DNA from: JANPEF01 sp046596055
Lineage (GTDB): Bacteria > Eisenbacteria > RBG-16-71-46 > DASYSL01
NCBI GenBank assembly: GCA_046596055.1
Contig: JBKJNH010000017.1
Span: forward strand, 1-24,979
Direction of reading: 5' to 3'
DNA: 24,979 nt
The translations under genes were made by a program, and so were the position numbers. The notes under the pieces are model-generated. The model had not been told where the DNA came from and searched no databases. It saw nothing but the letters and a program-made list of their open reading frames with translations. Positions 20,812-24,979 of this stretch are shown piece after piece. The stretch's first letter is position 1. Each line of letters begins with the position of its first letter.

Positions 20812-23319
20812 ATGCACATCCATCCCGTTCGCCGGGTTGGCGCGCTCGTGCTCGCCGCCATCGTCATCGCTTCGATTCCGCTGCTCGTTCACTCCTCTCC
20901 CGCCCTGGCTCAAGCGGCCGCCCCTTCGCGCCTCCATGGCCAGGTCGTCGACACGACCACCGGAATCCCGCTCTCCGGCGCTTCCGTCCGCCTCGTCGGC
21001 ACGCGCCGCGGCGCGGTCACCGACGCTCGCGGCTTCTTCGCCCTGCCTCCCGAACCCGGCGCCACCCGCGGCCGCGTGCGGGTCGACATGGTCGGCTACG
21101 ACGCCGTCGAGCTGGAGATGGTCGCCGGCGCGCCCGACGCGATCACGCGAATCCCCCTCTCCGCCGTCGCCATCCCGATCGAGGGGGCCGAGGTCCGGAG
21201 CATCATCGCGGCCACCGGCACCGCGCCGGGCGCCTTCAGCGATGTCGATCGCGCGACGATCGTGCGTGATCATCGCGGCCAGGACCTGCCCATGCTGCTG
21301 GGCGCCAACGTGCCGGGGACGTACGCCTACTCCGACGCGGGCAACGGAATCGGCTACTCGTACCTGAAGATCCGTGGGTTCGGACAGCGCCGCATCGGCG
21401 TCACCATCAACGGCATCCCGCTCAACGACCCGCAGTCGCGCGAGGTCTACTGGATCGACCACCCGGACCTGGCGATGAGCGCGCAGTCGATCCAGGTCCA
21501 GCGCGGCGTCGGCTCGTCGGTCTACGGCACGACGGCTCTCGGCGGGTCGGTCGACGTCGAGACGATCCCCTTCAGGAACGACCCCGAGCTGGTGCTCGAG
21601 GCCGGCGGCGGCTCGTTCGGCACGCAGCGCTTCTCGATCCAGGCGGCAAGCGGGCTGCTCGACGAGGCGTGGTCGGTGAACACGCGCCTGTCGCGCATCC
21701 GCACCGACGGCTACCGCGAGAGCTCGTGGTCCGACCTGTGGTCGTACTTCCTCGGCGTGGCGCACGTCGGCACGAGCGCCGTCACGCGCCTGAACCTGTA
21801 CGGCGGCCCGGAGCGCACGCACCTGTCGTACCTCGGAGTGCCGCGCCCGTACCTCGACGGCGCCGTGACCGGCGACGCGGACCGGGACCGGCGCTTCAAC
21901 CCGTTGACCTACGACGGCGAGCGCGACGAGTTCTTCGAGCCGCACTACGAGCTGCTGCACGACTGGAAGGTCTCGCCGACCGTGTCGCTGTCGAACGCAC
22001 TGTTCTATTTTCAAGGCACCGGCTTCTACGACGAGTTCCGCACGGGGCGCGATCTGCGCGACTACGGCTACCCCGATTCGATCGTCACCGACATCGTGCG
22101 CCGGCGAAACGCGAAGAACCTGCAGGTGGGCTGGGTGCCGCGGGCGCGCTGGGCGCCCGGCGGCGCGTGGTCGTTCGAGACCGGGCTCGACCTGCGCTAT
22201 CACGAGGGCGAGCGTTGGGGAGAACTACAGTGGGCCGCGACCCAGCCGCCGAACCCGACGCCGGATCACGTCTACTACGCGTACGTCGGCAAGGTGACGA
22301 ATACCTCGGGCTTCGTGCGGGCGGCGTGGCAGGCGCGCCCCGACGTCGTCGTGCGCGGCGACCTGGCGCTCCACCGGCAGGAGTACCGGCTGACCGACGA
22401 CGCGTTCAGGGGCTACAACTTCGACGAGGACTACGTGTTCCTCATGCCGCGCGTGGGCGCGACGTGGAAGCCCCGTGCGGACACCGAGCTGTACGCCTCG
22501 TGGTCGCGCGGCGAGGCCGAGCCGATCTTCCGCGAGCTCTACGATCCCGAGAACGCAGGCACGCCCCCGGGCTTCGCGGCGCTCGATCCGGCGACCGGAA
22601 CGCTGTCGGATCCGCTGATCGACCCCGAACGCGTGGACGACCTGGAGCTGGGCGTGCGGGTCGCCAACCCGCGCGGCGAGGCGACGCTGGGCCTGTACTG
22701 GATGAAGTTCGTGGACGAGATCGTCTACAACGGCCGGATCGACGACAACGGCAACCCGATCACCGGCAACGCCGCGCGCTCGCGCCATGCGGGGATCGAA
22801 GGCTCCTTCACGCTGCGTCCGGCGCGGCGCCTCGAGCTGGGCGGGAACTTCCACGTGGCGGACGACCGCTTCGACGAATACCTCGAGTACTTCGACGCGA
22901 CGACGACCACCGACTACTCGGGCAACCGCATTGCCGGCTTCCCGGAGTGGGCGGCCCGCGGCCGGGCGCAGCTCGGCGTCGGCGCCGGCTCGCTCGACGT
23001 GGCCATCGACCACGCCGGCCGGCAGTCCCTGGACAACACCGAGAACGAGCGGAAGAACCCCGCGCTGCGCGACGACCCGACGTGGGAGGACCGCACGATC
23101 GAACCGTGGACGGCGGTGAGCATCGGGGGGCGCTGGACGTTTCCGGGGGCGCTGGGCGGGCGGGCGCTGGAGCTCGACGTGCGGGTCCACAACGTGTTCG
23201 ACGAGCGCTACGAGACCGCGGGCTACGTCGACTATCCGGCCCCGGCCTTCACGCCGACGCCGGTGTGGATCCCGGCGGCGACGCGCAACGTGTACGCGGG
23301 GGTGAAGGCGAAGTTCTAG
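20812..23319 (+). CDS. TPP-riboswitch-controlled TonB-dependent receptor, probable thiamine importer
   Basis: 835 residues from ATG 20812, with AGGAAG just upstream; an in-frame GTG at 20788 is less likely. Signal peptide about 1-34 (ends ALAQA). A carboxypeptidase-regulatory-like Ig domain (about 40-125: GQVVDTTTGIPLSGASVRLVG, in part; TDARGFFALP) precedes the plug (about 140-250: DLPMLLGANVPGTYAYSD, YLKIRGFGQRRIGVTINGIP, VQRGVGSSVYGTTALGGSV), followed by a large barrel ending in Phe. Its leader carries a TPP riboswitch, and TonB receptors under TPP control are known thiamine-uptake candidates in Bacteroidetes. With thiamine pyrophosphokinase 1.5 kb away, import of thiamine or a thiamine precursor is the best call; no inner-membrane thiamine transporter gene is present here. 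Confidence 0.92.
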   Translation: MHIHPVRRVGALVLAAIVIASIPLLVHSSPALAQAAAPSRLHGQVVDTTTGIPLSGASVRLVGTRRGAVTDARGFFALPPEPGATRGRVRVDMVGYDAVELEMVAGAPDAITRIPLSAVAIPIEGAEVRSIIAATGTAPGAFSDVDRATIVRDHRGQDLPMLLGANVPGTYAYSDAGNGIGYSYLKIRGFGQRRIGVTINGIPLNDPQSREVYWIDHPDLAMSAQSIQVQRGVGSSVYGTTALGGSVDVETIPFRNDPELVLEAGGGSFGTQRFSIQAASGLLDEAWSVNTRLSRIRTDGYRESSWSDLWSYFLGVAHVGTSAVTRLNLYGGPERTHLSYLGVPRPYLDGAVTGDADRDRRFNPLTYDGERDEFFEPHYELLHDWKVSPTVSLSNALFYFQGTGFYDEFRTGRDLRDYGYPDSIVTDIVRRRNAKNLQVGWVPRARWAPGGAWSFETGLDLRYHEGERWGELQWAATQPPNPTPDHVYYAYVGKVTNTSGFVRAAWQARPDVVVRGDLALHRQEYRLTDDAFRGYNFDEDYVFLMPRVGATWKPRADTELYASWSRGEAEPIFRELYDPENAGTPPGFAALDPATGTLSDPLIDPERVDDLELGVRVANPRGEATLGLYWMKFVDEIVYNGRIDDNGNPITGNAARSRHAGIEGSFTLRPARRLELGGNFHVADDRFDEYLEYFDATTTTDYSGNRIAGFPEWAARGRAQLGVGAGSLDVAIDHAGRQSLDNTENERKNPALRDDPTWEDRTIEPWTAVSIGGRWTFPGALGGRALELDVRVHNVFDERYETAGYVDYPAPAFTPTPVWIPAATRNVYAGVKAKF

Positions 23320-23340
23320 GCGAGACGCGGCGGGCGGGGT

Positions 23341-23943
23341 CTAGCGTCCGTCGCGATTGCCGCCCTTCTCGACGGCGTAGCTGTCGGGGAGGGCGGCGAA
23401 CAGCGCCTGGCTGGCGGGATCGGGGAAGTAGAACGTCGTCCCGTTGTACGCCAGTTTGAGCGACTTCGTCGTCGGCTTGAAGCGCGCGTGGGTCACCGGA
23501 TCCGACAGCGCCGCCACGTAGAACAGCGGGTTGGCGTCGAACTTCTGCTTCGCCATCGAGCTCGAGAAGAAGAACCAGTCCTTCCCGATCCGCGAACGGA
23601 GCGACACCTTGAACACGGCGGGTTTCGTCGGCTCGACCACGCACTTCAACGTCACCCCCTTGTCCTTCAGCCACGCCTCGGGGTCGCGGACGAACACGCG
23701 CGGGCACGCCGAGCAGCAGTAGCCGATCGGCTTGCCGTTGACGTAGGTGGGGCGGATCATCGTCGACAGCGCGGTGCCTGCCACGATGCACCGGTCGTTC
23801 ACCGACACGAGCGAATCCGGATACTTGATCTTCGGATGCACGGGGTCGGCGGTCTTCACGTAGCGAAACGCGTCGCTGGCGCCGGGCGCGAGCGCGGCGA
23901 CCATGGCGAGCCCGAGGATCGACGCCGGCAGGAGCAGCCGCAT
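23341..23943 (-). CDS. Secreted protein with three YHS/TRASH-like repeats (copy B)
   Basis: 200 residues from ATG 23943, which overlaps the stop of the upstream paralogue (TGATG), so translation is coupled. Signal peptide about 1-25 (ends SDA). Three units with YHS-like shape follow. Unit 1 (about 48-95): NDRC, YVNGKPIGYCCSACPRVF, RDPEAWL, with Cys 52, 76, 77 and 80. Unit 2 (about 97-145): LKCVVEP, DWFFFSSSMAKQKFDANPLFY. Unit 3 (about 147-192): SDPVTHARF, YNGTTFYFPDPASQALFAALPDSYA. Only unit 1 keeps the Cys cluster. YHS/TRASH domains bind metal, often copper, so a periplasmic metal-binding or metal-sensing role is likely but unproven. About 40% of positions look shared with copy A by eye. Confidence 0.75.
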   Translation of the reverse strand: MRLLLPASILGLAMVAALAPGASDAFRYVKTADPVHPKIKYPDSLVSVNDRCIVAGTALSTMIRPTYVNGKPIGYCCSACPRVFVRDPEAWLKDKGVTLKCVVEPTKPAVFKVSLRSRIGKDWFFFSSSMAKQKFDANPLFYVAALSDPVTHARFKPTTKSLKLAYNGTTFYFPDPASQALFAALPDSYAVEKGGNRDGR

Positions 23944-24557
23944 CAGGCGCCCTTCCGGTAGGCGTAGTCGATCGGCACCGCCTGGAACTTCGTGCGCGTC
24001 GAGTCGCTGGTGAAGAAGTACGTCCGTCCGGCGTGGACGACACGCGGCGAGGTCGACCGCGGCCGGAAGCGCACGCCGTTGACCGGGTCGGTCAGAAGGC
24101 CGCAGTAGTTGATCGGGCGCTTGCGGAACTCGTCCATGCTGGCGCGATCCGAGAAGAAGAACACTTCCCAGTTCACGTGGTAGCGCAGCGGCGCCTGGAT
24201 CTTCGCGGGCCGCTTCGGGTGCACGGGGTCGGTGAACGATGCCTTCATGCGCTGCAGGTAGGGCTCGGGGCCCTGGATGAAGATCGCGGGGCACGTCGTG
24301 CAGCAGAAGCCCACCGGCTTCGCGTTCACGTAGATGGGGCGGATCGACGGGGAGAGCTCGCTCTCCTTCACCGCGCAGCGATCGTTGATCGAGATCAGCG
24401 AGTCCCCGTACTGGAGGCGCGGATGCGCCTTGTCGGCGGTCGGCACCCAGCGCGGAAGATGCTGCCCGGCGCCCGAGGCATCGAACGCCGCGACCAGCGC
24501 GGCGACGAGGGCCACGGCGGCCGGCCCGACGCGGCGAAGCGCAGTGCGGCCGATCAA
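23943..24557 (-). CDS. Secreted protein with three YHS/TRASH-like repeats (copy A)
   Basis: 204 residues if translation begins at TTG 24557, which overlaps the stop of the upstream gene as TTGA; GTG 24530 is an alternative, and the frame reaching 24671 lies inside that gene and is not conserved. A signal peptide with an RR start (RTALRRVGPAAVALVAALVA) is followed by three YHS-like units. Unit 1 (about 57-104): NDRC, YVNAKPVGFCCTTCPAIF, GPEPYL, with Cys 61, 85, 86 and 89. Unit 2 (about 107-153): FTDPVHP, VFFFSDRASMDEFRKRPINY. Unit 3 (about 154-201): LTDPVNGVRF, HAGRTYFFTSDSTRTKFQAVPIDYA. It is a tandem paralogue of copy B; the retained DPV...F...P..Y spacing in units 2 and 3 shows decayed YHS folds without Cys. 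Confidence 0.75.
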   Translation of the reverse strand: MIGRTALRRVGPAAVALVAALVAAFDASGAGQHLPRWVPTADKAHPRLQYGDSLISINDRCAVKESELSPSIRPIYVNAKPVGFCCTTCPAIFIQGPEPYLQRMKASFTDPVHPKRPAKIQAPLRYHVNWEVFFFSDRASMDEFRKRPINYCGLLTDPVNGVRFRPRSTSPRVVHAGRTYFFTSDSTRTKFQAVPIDYAYRKGA

Positions 24558-24979
24558 GGCAGCACCACCACGCGTCGCGTCTGCGGCGCGAAGGTCGCCC
24601 CCGCGACCGCGGCCATGCGCAGGAAGTAGATTCCCGGAGCCATCGTCGTTCCTCCCTCGTCCCTCGTCCACAGCGGCAGCGCGTGCGCGCCGGCGGCGAA
24701 TCGTTCGTCGGCGACGGCGCGCACGTGCGCGCCGCGTACATCGTACAGGTCAAACTTCAGGTGCGTCGACTGCGGCAGCGCGAACCGCACGATCCCCCGC
24801 ACCCCGGCCGCGAGCGGCTGCGGCGTGACGCCGATGAAAGCGAGCGCCGACGCTGCGACAACCGGCGCTTCGCCGGCGCGGACGAGAGGCGCCGGCCGCA
24901 CGAGCTCGCCGTCAACCGTCACCTCGATGCGGTACAGCCCGCGCGGCACGCTCTCGAAGCGCACAGTGGTCGCACCGTC
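24554..24979 (-). CDS. Secreted protein with FlgD-like C-terminal domain, 5'-truncated by window edge
   Basis: Only the last 141 codons are inside the window and the frame is still open at 24979. The visible part begins with a carboxypeptidase-regulatory/Ig-like strand pair (ESVPRGLYRIEVTVDGELV) and ends with a FlgD-like Ig domain: FALPQSTHLKFDLYDVRGA, HALPLWTRDEGGTTMAPGIYFLRM, RRVVVLP. This is the same C-terminal type seen in the proteins at 12625 and 13558, marking a secreted or surface protein. Its stop overlaps the TTG of the YHS-repeat gene, so all three form one coupled unit. Function of the missing N-terminal part is unknown. Confidence 0.7.
   Translation of the reverse strand, partial: DGATTVRFESVPRGLYRIEVTVDGELVRPAPLVRAGEAPVVAASALAFIGVTPQPLAAGVRGIVRFALPQSTHLKFDLYDVRGAHVRAVADERFAAGAHALPLWTRDEGGTTMAPGIYFLRMAAVAGATFAPQTRRVVVLP

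Noticed and set aside
24558..24671. Longer N-terminus for YHS-repeat copy A
   Set aside because: It would lie fully inside the upstream gene, is Gly/Arg low-complexity, and would bury the signal peptide.

Overview
The window is a strongly GC-rich (by eye about 70%), densely coded stretch of a Gram-negative, outer-membrane-bearing bacterium. Two TonB-dependent receptors with carboxypeptidase-regulatory-like N-domains, several secreted proteins with cohesin-like domains and FlgD-like C-terminal Ig domains (the kind often annotated as 'T9SS type A sorting domain'), a beta-helix/dockerin/cohesin giant and an HNH protein of the 'AxYSSxFxYC' type together resemble Candidatus Eisenbacteria or a neighbouring FCB-type lineage. 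That placement is inference from gene style only. No rRNA, tRNA, CRISPR array, transposase or prophage gene was seen.

Layout. 1-1965 (+): end of an HNH endonuclease, then a SAM methyltransferase. 2223-7652 (+): a tightly packed four-gene unit holding a membrane PP2C/SpoIIE phosphatase, a LytS-type histidine kinase, a secreted TPR protein and a TonB-dependent receptor; the first two share a homologous multi-pass membrane domain. 7678-8189 (-): a BrnT/BrnA toxin-antitoxin pair with its operator. 8272-10827 (+): a LytTR response regulator (plausible partner of the kinase), overlapping pdxH, then an SDR-type epimerase, closed by a perfect 16-bp hairpin. 10917-17514 (-): nadA and three cohesin-like secreted proteins, one a 1318-residue beta-helix protein. 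17766-19273 (-): a CPBP membrane protease and thiamine pyrophosphokinase. 19300-20455 (+): an MBL-fold hydrolase and a lysine/arginine-rich histone-H1-like repeat protein. 20570-23319 (+): a TPP riboswitch followed by a TonB-dependent receptor, very probably a thiamine(-compound) importer. 23341-24979 (-): two tandem paralogous secreted proteins built of three YHS/TRASH-like repeats each, downstream of a partial secreted protein with a FlgD-like C-terminus.

How it fits together. There are two outer-membrane uptake units. One is linked to a two-output membrane sensor system (phosphatase plus kinase, with a LytTR regulator 3.7 kb away). The other is under TPP control and lies 1.5 kb from the kinase that turns thiamine into TPP. 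Cofactor genes for B6 (pdxH), NAD (nadA) and B1 (TPK) fall in the same 10 kb. A recurring promoter layout is visible: a TANNNT box ends 6-7 nt before the ATG of five genes that head transcription units (methyltransferase, brnT, the LytTR regulator, nadA, MBL hydrolase), which predicts leaderless mRNAs, while most genes inside operons have Shine-Dalgarno sequences or overlap the previous stop codon.
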